NCBI GenBank assembly: GCA_902511575.1
Contig: CABXFU010000002.1
Coordinates: forward strand, 153,444-201,931
Reading direction: 5' to 3'
DNA: 48,488 bases
From: an uncultured SAR86 cluster bacterium
GTDB taxonomy: Bacteria; Pseudomonadota; Gammaproteobacteria; Magnimaribacterales; D2472
This document shows, one piece after another, positions 27,617 to 35,358 of the stretch; the first letter of the stretch is position 1, and each line of letters opens with the position of its first letter. The notes beneath the pieces are model-generated. The model saw only the letters and a program-made list of their open reading frames with translations. It was not told the DNA's origin and did not search any database. The position numbers were made by a program, and so were the translations under genes.

Positions 27617-28735
27617 ATGATCAACTCTGATAATAGCTATTCATTTGAAAAAAATGATTACTTGGAGTGTGTAACATTTGCATACAATTATCATATGTTT
27701 GAGGGAAAAGGCTCTAGAGGAAGAACTAATCAAGGGAAAAGAGGGTTTGGAGGTGAGCTTGATGAGTTTGTCCCTGGCAAACTATGTGAAATAGCTGTTA
27801 CTAAAATTTTAGAGCATTTTTCGGAGTCTAAAAAAAAATTTATTATTGATAATGACATATACCCTGATAATGATGAGCGGGTTAAGAGTGATCCAGACAT
27901 TGTTAGCGTCGTTGATCTTGGCAAAAAAAGAAAACCAAATCTTTTTATTGAAGTAAAAAGAATCAGTCCATCAGATAAGATGGTTGGGATAAGGAAAAGT
28001 CAGCTTGATGAGTCAGTAAAAAAATGGGAGGGTAATATTATTGGTGATGAAAAAATATTTATTGTTCATGCAGAACTGTATTTTGAAGACGAAAATAATA
28101 AAAAATCAAATGATATTACTGGAATGATTTTAAAATACCTAACCGAAGATAATAGCACTTATAGTTTTTCAAAATTTACTGATTTTTCTTCATTGCGGTG
28201 CAAAATTAATCATATTTATAACATAAAAAATCTTAAAGAATACGGTCGAATATTTAAGCAGGGAGAGATAATACCTAAAATACTCTTCTTTGATGGTGAG
28301 AGTTTAAGAGACAAAAATCCTTTTTATGTTCTAGGTAGTGACAAGCTTAGAAAAGGTTTTCATATAGTTAAGACTTTTCAGGGTGAAACTATTCTAAATC
28401 CGTTTGTTTGGGGCTCACAAATTAAACTGGATTATGGGGAATGCAAATTTATAGGTGAATTTAATTTAATCGAACCTATCAAGAAAGATAAAAATAATCG
28501 TCAGATAATTCAATGTATATCTGATGTAAAAGTTAGTAATAGTTTTTTCGGGAATTATTTTTTAAAAAAAGGAAAAGAATTTCAGTTCAATCTAGAAAAT
28601 GCTTTGGGTAGCGTAAGCGATGTAAAAGGAACGGATGACATGTGGATGTCTATCACAAAACTAAAGCAATTAACTAATGCAAATCTAATACAAAAACCTG
28701 AGATTCTCCTTAAACATATTAGTATTAATATTTAG
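27617..28735 (+). CDS. PD-(D/E)XK-type nuclease, putative effector
   Basis: 372 residues, soluble. A restriction-like active site is visible: Pro93-Asp94 (SDPDIVSV), then Glu112-Val-Lys114 (LFIEVKRIS), with an upstream helix carrying Glu (GKLCEIAV) as in the fold's first helix. A Gly/Arg-rich stretch (EGKGSRGRTNQGKRGFGGEL) near residues 29-48 could touch nucleic acid. The C-terminal 200 residues are unassigned. It is the last gene of the operon; the most likely role is DNA cleavage when the ATPase senses infection. The end lies 19 bases from the end of the convergent helicase gene. Confidence 0.8.
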   Translation: MINSDNSYSFEKNDYLECVTFAYNYHMFEGKGSRGRTNQGKRGFGGELDEFVPGKLCEIAVTKILEHFSESKKKFIIDNDIYPDNDERVKSDPDIVSVVDLGKKRKPNLFIEVKRISPSDKMVGIRKSQLDESVKKWEGNIIGDEKIFIVHAELYFEDENNKKSNDITGMILKYLTEDNSTYSFSKFTDFSSLRCKINHIYNIKNLKEYGRIFKQGEIIPKILFFDGESLRDKNPFYVLGSDKLRKGFHIVKTFQGETILNPFVWGSQIKLDYGECKFIGEFNLIEPIKKDKNNRQIIQCISDVKVSNSFFGNYFLKKGKEFQFNLENALGSVSDVKGTDDMWMSITKLKQLTNANLIQKPEILLKHISINI

Positions 28736-28754
28736 TTTGCTTAACTAGGAATAT

Positions 28755-31700
28755 TTATCTTGAAAATTCCAAAAAATCTAAATAAAGATTTGATAGTTTC
28801 ATTTCCTTTTTGCTTGATGCAACAGGAGTCTCGAGTTCGGTTGAGGCAACAAGTATTGCAAGGCTTTGAGCCCTGGAAATTGCTACATTCAATCTATTTG
28901 GATCAAATAAAAAACTTAATCCCCGGGGTGAAGCCATGGCATTGCTTGAGGCCATAGAAATAATCACAATTGGAGCTTCTCTTCCCTGAAATTTATCAAC
29001 TGTTCCAATATTAAAAGTTGGGCCTAAATTATCAGAAAGTAAACGTACCTGATGATTGTATGGAGTGACAATTAAAATATCCTCTTTGGTAACCTCGGTT
29101 TCATTTCCATCTCTATTGATTTTTGTGGATTGAAGTAAAGATTTAGTGATCTCTTTAATTTTGATAACTTCTTCGATGCTAGCTTGCTCATTTCCAAAGT
29201 GCTCCAAAGGAACGTATTCGATACCAAAGCCTTTTTTAATACTGGAATTACTTACATGCTTAATTATTCTTTTATCGTTTGATTCAATAGCAGTAATTCT
29301 ATTTTCATAAATGCGACTAGAAACAAAATTACATATATGCGAATGCATTCTGTAGCTATCAGGCAAAAGAACCCCCTTATCAATTGGTATCGTTGGTAAA
29401 TCTTGTAATAAATACTCTAAGCAAGAATCACCCGATAGCTCAGGGTGAATGCCTTGACTAGGATTGGCTAATTGCATTTGGTCACCAATTAAAACAATAT
29501 TCTTACAAGAAGCACTCATGCCAATCATATTAGCCAAAGAAACTTGACCAGCCTCATCAATAAATAAATAATCCAGCTGATCTTTAAAATGATCATTGGA
29601 AAATGTCCATGCTGTTCCCCCAGTAACTGCTACATCATCAATTGGCACTTCATCAGGTCTCTTTTTTAAAATGATTCTTTCATTGTCGTATAAAGGATCG
29701 TCACTTTTGTTGTGAACTTTGCAAACCAACTCATTGATATTCTCTTCATTCATATTCTCAATGACAGCCTCAAGCATGTTATTTATTGCTTTGTGGCTAT
29801 TTGAGGCAACCCCAATTCTCTTACCTTGATTTACTAAAGCGTTGATAACTCTTGCGCCTGAGTAGGTCTTGCCTGTTCCAGGCGGGCCCTGAATACAAAA
29901 ATAACTCTCATTCAATTCGCTCAAAGCAAGAATTAATGACTCAATAGTAGAATCTTTCCATTGAGAAATATCATCTCCGTATTCATTTTTGAATTCTGGT
30001 CTTTGCCTAAGAAGGAAATGCTCAACGCAAGTCTTTAATTCACCATCCATCAAATATGCATTCATAATTTCCTCTATTCTTAGAGAAATAGGCTTTGGCG
30101 AAATAACTGAGCAAGGTATTAAGCTCAAAATAGATGGTAACTCTTTTGCTGTTGATTTTAAGATGATTAGGCCTTCATCAGGATCTATATCATGAATAGA
30201 TATATTAAGATCAATATTCTGTTTAGCTTTTAAACCTTTATCACCTTTATTGACTTTAGATTCCTGGGCGGCATCAAATGAATATTCAAAACCTGTTGAT
30301 CGTGCAATTTTTTCTTTATTGCCCGTAGCAATAAGTTCACCTAAGCAGTCTAGATCATCAACTAGATCAGCATCGGTTTTTTCTATTCGATCAAACAATC
30401 TCCACCAAACTGGTTTAGCTTCGCGCTTATGAAATAAACAAAGATTGGTAAGTATTTGTAGATGAGGTTTTGCATCAATCAAAGCCTGATTTGCTTGAAT
30501 ATTCATAATCTCCTCTTGAAAAGAAGTCACTTCCTCAGCTGGTTCAGTCTCAGGTATACCAATGAATTCATGCGAAGAAGACCCTTGGATATCTCTCAAC
30601 CAATCAACTAAATCGATCAATGAAATACAATCAATTCGATTATATTCCCAAATTTCTTTTAGTAATGCACTGTCTTCATGTGTTGAAGTTTTACCGGGAC
30701 TTGCTACCCATGCCTCATAAACAACTATTGAATCACCTCCACTGGCAAGCTCTTCTTTTCTTTCAGACATATACAAAGGCTCAATTTTTTTTAGTCCATA
30801 ACCTGCAGCACCTATACACAGTGATTGTTTAACCACTCTTAATAGATCAACGAAAACATTATTTCTTAATAAAAAATCAACTTCATGTTCTCGAGTACCA
30901 AAAAGGCCCATAAGGGTTCTAATGGCAGTAATTTCAAACTGGCCATAATGATAAACATGCATGCTTGGATCGGTTTGTCTTTTTTGACACACCCAGTCTA
31001 TAAAATCTTCAAACACTATTTTCATCTCTTCATCAGAATGAGCCCACCAAGCTTTAAAGTCTTTATCAGGACTCTCATAAGCAGCTCCCCACAAATAATG
31101 AAGAGGCATATCCTTATGGAATGGATTACTTTCTATATCAAAATAAATATCTAGCGAGGATTTAGGTGGAAGTGAATAAAGACCTAGGCCTTTTTCACAA
31201 TCCTCTAAAACCTTGTATTGGATCGAGCCTGCATTCTTAGTTTCATAATGCATCTCAGCTTGATTTTTTAGCCTGTTAAAAACATGCTGATCTATTCCAG
31301 GAACTCGGTCAATTTTGGCATCAAGCAGATTGCTAATGGTCATAATTTTTGCCTGATGCAATTTCTTAATCTGAGTTTGTCTTATATCTGGAAGCTGAAT
31401 GAGGTGATCGTGTTCTTGGAAATAGGATTCTGCATAGCCAGAAAATGCACCCCATTGAGTAAAATTATCTGGTAATGGAGGCTCAGAAGTATCTGATTCC
31501 ATATCAGCAATAAAAGAATTTTTAATCTTTTGATAAAAAACATAGAAATCATTAATCATGATATCTTCATAAGAATTATCACCAAGATAGATTTGAGCAA
31601 TCTCAGGAATATTCCCTTGAGTATGTTCAAGTAATTCTGAATAACAGCATAGTTGAATGACATACTCAGGCTTGATATGTTTTGCTAGCTTAGCATCAAG

Positions 31701-32084
31701 AATTTTATATTTATAATCACCAAATAAAGATGAGCCCTCAATTTTAATTAAGAAATCTGGTTTACCAAAAAATTGATTATTGGAAAGAGTTGCTTGATAG
31801 ATTAGCTCAACTCCAGATTTCATAGCTAATTGAGTGGCATGAATCATAATCTCGGGTTTATCATTTTTTATTGCAATATGATTATGATATTCAGATTTCA
31901 GCTCTTTAAATAATTGAGCTTCATGTTCAATGCCTTTTTCGGCTATAAGTTTTAATAAAGGGTCATCAGGATCATGTTTGATTTGAAGATCTTTGTTTTG
32001 TTTGATGGCCTTCTTCATCAATACTTCAAATGGACTAACAAAATAGCTCATCAGTTCAGATGGAGAGTAAAGTTTAGGGCTCAT
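28755..32084 (-). CDS. TM0106-type RecB-like nuclease / DEDD exonuclease / SF1 helicase fusion
   Basis: 1109 residues in three parts. Residues about 1-230 are a RecB-like PD-(D/E)XK nuclease with PDFLIKI, then Asp130-Ala-Lys132 and the QLCCY motif typical of RecB and Cas4. Residues about 310-495 are an RNase-H-like DEDD domain starting at Asp316 and Glu318 (YFDIESNPF), with HYGQFE and a closing YNRIDCISL. Residues about 690-1100 are a superfamily 1 helicase of the DNA2/NAM7 type: GPPGTGKT with Lys739, Asp843-Glu-Ala-Gly, GDQMQLANPSQG, VDKFQGREAPIVI and NVAISRA. The family is widespread with no fixed role; a DNA-repair or defence role suits the neighbours. Confidence 0.92.
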   Translation of the reverse strand: MSPKLYSPSELMSYFVSPFEVLMKKAIKQNKDLQIKHDPDDPLLKLIAEKGIEHEAQLFKELKSEYHNHIAIKNDKPEIMIHATQLAMKSGVELIYQATLSNNQFFGKPDFLIKIEGSSLFGDYKYKILDAKLAKHIKPEYVIQLCCYSELLEHTQGNIPEIAQIYLGDNSYEDIMINDFYVFYQKIKNSFIADMESDTSEPPLPDNFTQWGAFSGYAESYFQEHDHLIQLPDIRQTQIKKLHQAKIMTISNLLDAKIDRVPGIDQHVFNRLKNQAEMHYETKNAGSIQYKVLEDCEKGLGLYSLPPKSSLDIYFDIESNPFHKDMPLHYLWGAAYESPDKDFKAWWAHSDEEMKIVFEDFIDWVCQKRQTDPSMHVYHYGQFEITAIRTLMGLFGTREHEVDFLLRNNVFVDLLRVVKQSLCIGAAGYGLKKIEPLYMSERKEELASGGDSIVVYEAWVASPGKTSTHEDSALLKEIWEYNRIDCISLIDLVDWLRDIQGSSSHEFIGIPETEPAEEVTSFQEEIMNIQANQALIDAKPHLQILTNLCLFHKREAKPVWWRLFDRIEKTDADLVDDLDCLGELIATGNKEKIARSTGFEYSFDAAQESKVNKGDKGLKAKQNIDLNISIHDIDPDEGLIILKSTAKELPSILSLIPCSVISPKPISLRIEEIMNAYLMDGELKTCVEHFLLRQRPEFKNEYGDDISQWKDSTIESLILALSELNESYFCIQGPPGTGKTYSGARVINALVNQGKRIGVASNSHKAINNMLEAVIENMNEENINELVCKVHNKSDDPLYDNERIILKKRPDEVPIDDVAVTGGTAWTFSNDHFKDQLDYLFIDEAGQVSLANMIGMSASCKNIVLIGDQMQLANPSQGIHPELSGDSCLEYLLQDLPTIPIDKGVLLPDSYRMHSHICNFVSSRIYENRITAIESNDKRIIKHVSNSSIKKGFGIEYVPLEHFGNEQASIEEVIKIKEITKSLLQSTKINRDGNETEVTKEDILIVTPYNHQVRLLSDNLGPTFNIGTVDKFQGREAPIVIISMASSNAMASPRGLSFLFDPNRLNVAISRAQSLAILVASTELETPVASSKKEMKLSNLYLDFLEFSR

Positions 32085-32089
32085 TAGTA

Positions 32090-32374
32090 TTAACTACCTA
32101 GTATTAATAAAATGCTGTTAATGCAAACTAATATTGTTGCAAGCTGAACGAAGCCTAGTTGAATAGTGTCTAACTCAATCTCAACAGTCGGCGTTCTTTC
32201 AAATTGAAAAAAAAGATATACAGCTACGCAGAAAAAAACTACTGCAGGCATAATTAAGCAAATAACTGACAGAATATATAAACCCATATTCCCATTAATT
32301 AAATAAAGTATTGATGCAATAACTGATGCTAATGGTATTGAGGTTGAAAAATTACTGCTTAAAAGATTATTCAA
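32090..32374 (-). CDS. small membrane protein downstream of the methyltransferase
   Basis: 94 residues with three likely membrane helices (about 13-30, 33-57 and 72-92) and a short acidic loop between the second and third. The TTG start overlaps the last 8 bases of the methyltransferase gene, suggesting coupled translation; an internal ATG (MGLYILSVICL) is the alternative. No family is recognised. It could be a membrane-linked extra part of the restriction-modification locus or an unrelated gene. Confidence 0.5.
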   Translation of the reverse strand: MNNLLSSNFSTSIPLASVIASILYLINGNMGLYILSVICLIMPAVVFFCVAVYLFFQFERTPTVEIELDTIQLGFVQLATILVCINSILLILGS

Positions 32375-33377
32375 TTGCTTTTAGAATTGCTTGAGCCAAT
32401 TTCTTTATCATGGGCACTGTTACAGCATTGCCTGCTTGCTTGTACAAATGAGAGGTAGCTAATTCATTAGGCAACTTAAAACTTTTTGGAAAACCTTGAA
32501 AATTAAAGCATTCTCGAGGAGTTAACTTTCTGAAACCCTCGTCAGTAACAACAAGCGGTACATTATGACCGCCTGTTCCCATATTTGCAGTTAATGTTGG
32601 ACATTTATTATTTTTATTCTCTCGTACATATTGTCTTCTCCATTGATATAAAGTATCTGGGGATTTCATAGTCTTTCTTAAATGCGGATACATGTACTTG
32701 TCTTGTCGATAATAGAATTTTTCGTCAATTTCAGAATTCTCTAAAAATTTTTGAATAGGATGATTGGATTTAATTTTTTTTGGAGGAAAAAAATCAGCGA
32801 ATTTTTTACTCATTAAATTTTTTTTTCTTGAAAACTCCCAGTCCTTCTCATCTCTAAAACAAATTAAGAAAGTCCTTTCTCTGTTTTGAGGTATTAAAGT
32901 GTAATCACATGTATTTAAGACATCAAAAAAAATAGAATAGCCATTCTCTTCAATAATATTTATAACTTTTTGAAATGTTCTCCCCTGATCATGACCTTTA
33001 AAATTTTTTACATTTTCTAAAAATAAAACTTTTGGCTTTTTCTTTAGTTCGTTGATAAGACGGATTATTTGAAAAAAAACATTGCCACGCTCGTCATCAA
33101 ACCCTTTTCTATATCCAGCTATTGAAAATGCCTGGCATGGAAAGCCTCCACAAAGAACATCTACAGGTTTTAAATTACTTCCCTGTAAATCATTAATATC
33201 TCCTTCATAGAGTTGATGATCAAAATTTTTTCTGTATGTAATACATGAATTCTTATCAATTTCATTAGCCCATGAAATTTTGAACCCAGCTTGTTGAAAG
33301 CCTAATTCAATTCCGCCGACACCTGAAAAAAGACCGCCAACTGAATATTGTTTTGTTTTTTTTAATTTCGATTTCAT
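32367..33377 (-). CDS. DNA (cytosine-5-)-methyltransferase of a type II R-M system
   Basis: 336 residues with all key C5-methyltransferase motifs: I (GLFSGVGGIELGF), IV with catalytic Cys81 (GGFPCQAFS), VI (LFLENVKN), VIII (QNRERTF), IX (RKLTPRECFNFQGFP) and X (YKQAGNAVTVPM). The target-recognition region lies between VIII and IX and contains YQWRRQYVRENKNNKCPTL, similar to what I recall of enzymes that modify GCNGC. It protects the host DNA from the Bsp6I-like endonuclease encoded divergently 24 bases away. Recognition of GCNGC is inference from that partner. Confidence 0.93.
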   Translation of the reverse strand: MKSKLKKTKQYSVGGLFSGVGGIELGFQQAGFKISWANEIDKNSCITYRKNFDHQLYEGDINDLQGSNLKPVDVLCGGFPCQAFSIAGYRKGFDDERGNVFFQIIRLINELKKKPKVLFLENVKNFKGHDQGRTFQKVINIIEENGYSIFFDVLNTCDYTLIPQNRERTFLICFRDEKDWEFSRKKNLMSKKFADFFPPKKIKSNHPIQKFLENSEIDEKFYYRQDKYMYPHLRKTMKSPDTLYQWRRQYVRENKNNKCPTLTANMGTGGHNVPLVVTDEGFRKLTPRECFNFQGFPKSFKLPNELATSHLYKQAGNAVTVPMIKKLAQAILKAIE

Positions 33378-33401
33378 TATTTTTAATGTTAACTTAAACG
33401 G
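33378..33401. promoter_or_regulatory. 24-base divergent regulatory gap of the R-M pair
   Basis: Only 24 bases separate the two start codons. They hold an inverted repeat TTTAA (33382-33386) / TTAAA (33394-33398) around the palindrome GTTAAC (33388-33393). Promoters for each gene must therefore lie partly inside the other. The repeat could be an operator where the methyltransferase or another protein balances expression. No separate controller gene is present. Confidence 0.4.
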
Positions 33402-33968
33402 ATGTATATCAAAACAAAAAAAATAACGCTAGACAACCAAGAAGTACATGCTGAACTGCAATACTTTGAAGAAACTGATAAGCAAAAAATCAAAGAGATT
33501 TATCAAGGAGTTATCGAGTTAAATCTAAAAACTCAAAAATTAGGTGGAAGAAAAATTAATATCCCTGAAATAGTATCTGAAGGATTATTTTGCTTAAAGA
33601 AAAACTCAGCAAGATTTCTAAAATGCACTGGAAAAATATCTTCTTCATTTGATTGCTTGAATTTAGATAATTATTTGAAAATACAGCTTAAGGCATGCAG
33701 TGTAGAGTCAGATTTGACTTCATTTGGCCCTAAAAGTAAGTGGGATGAGTTATATCTTATGCACTTTTTTCCAAATCAAAAATATGATGGTTCATATAAG
33801 GTCTATAAGATTCCAAACGATTTAATATATTCACAAAAAGTTAATAAAACTGAAACATTTAGAGATCAACAGAAACAAGGTAAAAGGCCAAGATTTAGCT
33901 TGATGAACGATATAATTATTCCAGAAAATATCGAGCCGGACTTCGAAGGCAATATTTTAGACTATTAA
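33402..33968 (+). CDS. type II restriction endonuclease, Bsp6I-like
   Basis: 188 residues. The order of motifs matches the Bsp6I family: VSEGLFCL near 58-65, Asp84, IQLKACS with Gln95-x-Lys97 (a Q variant of the PD-(D/E)XK site), DLTSFGPKSKWDELYLMHFF at 104-123, and ETFRDQQKQGKRPRFSL at 151-167. Bsp6I cuts GCNGC; the specificity here is inferred from the resemblance and from the paired methyltransferase. The identification is from memory of the family pattern and should be confirmed by profile search. No helicase or specificity subunit is needed for this type. Confidence 0.8.
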   Translation: MYIKTKKITLDNQEVHAELQYFEETDKQKIKEIYQGVIELNLKTQKLGGRKINIPEIVSEGLFCLKKNSARFLKCTGKISSSFDCLNLDNYLKIQLKACSVESDLTSFGPKSKWDELYLMHFFPNQKYDGSYKVYKIPNDLIYSQKVNKTETFRDQQKQGKRPRFSLMNDIIIPENIEPDFEGNILDY

Positions 33969-33973
33969 TATTA

Positions 33974-34342
33974 CTAATTAATATCTAGCGCGTATTCTCT
34001 CAGGATTTTTAAAGGGACTAACTCTAAGGTTTTTTCATGAGTTTTAGTTAAGTAAATCTTTGGTGCACAGTTTGCTTCATAGGCTTCAACCCATCTGGGT
34101 GCACACAAACACCAGTCATCGCCCTCCCTTAAACCAGGAAATCCATACTCAGGCATCGGAGTAGATAGATCATTGCCCTGAGCTTTTGAAAAGGCTAAGA
34201 ATTCATCGGTCATATGAGCACAGACAGTGTGGATGCCATGATCTTGATCCATGGTTTCACAAGAGCCTGAACGAGTGAACCCTGTCATAGGATCTTCACA
34301 ACAAATTGGTAATGGCTCACCAAAAACATTTAATTGATTCAT
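33974..34342 (-). CDS. DUF2237 family protein
   Basis: 122 residues with the family pattern LNVFGEPLPICCEDPMTGFTR at the start, HTVCAHMTDEFLAFSKAQGNDLSTP in the middle and PGLREGDDWCLCAPRW later, with several conserved Cys and His. The family is common in proteobacteria and has no established function. It is read 16 bases behind the MBL-fold fragments and may share their transcript. Confidence 0.9.
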   Translation of the reverse strand: MNQLNVFGEPLPICCEDPMTGFTRSGSCETMDQDHGIHTVCAHMTDEFLAFSKAQGNDLSTPMPEYGFPGLREGDDWCLCAPRWVEAYEANCAPKIYLTKTHEKTLELVPLKILREYALDIN

Positions 34343-34358
34343 GGATTAATTATAAGAC

Positions 34359-34829
34359 TTATTTGGTGAGTTGGAGAATTTGACCAGGCTTTGGAGATAT
34401 GAAGAAATCAGGTGCTAAGTTTTGTTCTTGAAGCGCTGTTTTTAATCTTGCTGGAGGCTCAAGCACAGGTTCATCGGTTAAGGTAAAAGTTCCCCAATGC
34501 ATTCCAAAAGAATATGGCGTCTGTAAATCCAAAGCAATTTGAACAGCCTCTTCTGGATTAACATGAGAATCTTTCATAAACCATCTCGGATCGTAAGCTC
34601 CAATAGGTATAAAAGAATAATCTGGTGCTCCTAAGCGCTCATAGGTAGTTTTAAAGTCGCTGGAATACCCTGTATCACCTGCATGGTATAAGGCTAAATC
34701 ATTTGATTTTATAAACCAGCCACCCCATAGACTTTTATTGCGATCAAAAAGACCTCGCTTTGACCAATGCTGGACGGGAGTAAAATGAAAAGTTGTGTTA
34801 CTGAAATTAAAGGCTTCCCACCATTGCAT
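34359..34829 (-). CDS. MBL-fold hydrolase, C-terminal fragment after frameshift
   Basis: 156 residues forming the second half of a metallo-beta-lactamase-fold enzyme: TFHFTPVQHWSKRG, YHAGDTGYSSDF with the zinc Asp, and FGMHWGTF with the last zinc His. The apparent ATG start (MQWWEAF) lies inside the fold and is not a natural beginning. It continues the frame of the 34831-35346 fragment once one A is removed from an A6 run. Confidence 0.75.
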   Translation of the reverse strand: MQWWEAFNFSNTTFHFTPVQHWSKRGLFDRNKSLWGGWFIKSNDLALYHAGDTGYSSDFKTTYERLGAPDYSFIPIGAYDPRWFMKDSHVNPEEAVQIALDLQTPYSFGMHWGTFTLTDEPVLEPPARLKTALQEQNLAPDFFISPKPGQILQLTK

Positions 34830-34830
34830 T

Positions 34831-35346
34831 TCATATACATTTTTTAATACCAGCTTTAATTAATTTGAGCCTGTCTCCAGCCGGGACTAAGAAAATAGTT
34901 TCAAGATTAAGCTTATATAATTTTTTTAAAGACCAAATATCCAAATGATCGTAATGATTATGGCTCACAACAACAACATCTATCTTCGGTAGGTCATTTA
35001 GAGTCATGGCTGGTGGAATCATTCTCTTTGGCCCAGCAAAACCAATGGGTGATGCTCGCTTTGAAAATATTGGATCAGTCAAAATGGTAACGTCGCCATT
35101 GTTAATCAGATAGGTAGCGTGCCCTATCCAAACAGCATAGTTAGTTTGATCTGGGATTAATTCTTGCCACTCAGTCGAAGTTTCAATTTCTACCTTCTTT
35201 GGTCCTTTCTCTCCATCAAAAACCCAAGTCATTAACTGACCAAAGGTCTTACCGTTTTGTTGATCATTGGTGTTTTTGTAGGTTTGTGCGCCAACATCGT
35301 TTAAACAAAAAAATGTGATAACGACAAACGCTAAAAAGTGTTTCAT
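34831..35346 (-). CDS. MBL-fold hydrolase, N-terminal fragment before frameshift
   Basis: 171 residues with a signal peptide (MKHFLAFVVITFFCLNDVGA) and the first half of the fold: WIGHATYLINNGDVTILTDPIF and the zinc motif VVSHNHYDHLD. Reading stops soon after GIKKCI, where related enzymes continue. ATG at 35346; the DUF3604 gene ends 12 bases upstream, so the three genes may share a transcript. Confidence 0.75.
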   Translation of the reverse strand: MKHFLAFVVITFFCLNDVGAQTYKNTNDQQNGKTFGQLMTWVFDGEKGPKKVEIETSTEWQELIPDQTNYAVWIGHATYLINNGDVTILTDPIFSKRASPIGFAGPKRMIPPAMTLNDLPKIDVVVVSHNHYDHLDIWSLKKLYKLNLETIFLVPAGDRLKLIKAGIKKCI

Positions 35347-35358
35347 GGGTTCTATGTT

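Larger units (their letters stand above)
34359..35346 (-). pseudogene. frameshifted MBL-fold (NAPE-PLD/UlaG-like) hydrolase
   Basis: The two fragments are one gene. On the coding strand the junction reads ATT AAA AAA TGT ATA TGA. Dropping one A from the A6 run (T run at 34840-34845 on the plus strand) gives ATT AAA AAT GTA TAT GAA ATG CAA, that is IKNVYEMQWWEAF, the usual family sequence. The restored protein has about 328 residues, a signal peptide, HxHxDH, the zinc Asp and the final His, so it would be an intact exported lactonase or phosphodiesterase-like enzyme. The break may be real, a sequencing error in a homopolymer, or bypassed by slippage. Confidence 0.8.

Noticed and set aside
24922-28735. 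Assigning the operon to Septu, PARIS, OLD or Menshen
   Set aside because: No HNH or Toprim effector is visible and I cannot verify a match to Menshen components from memory; left unnamed.
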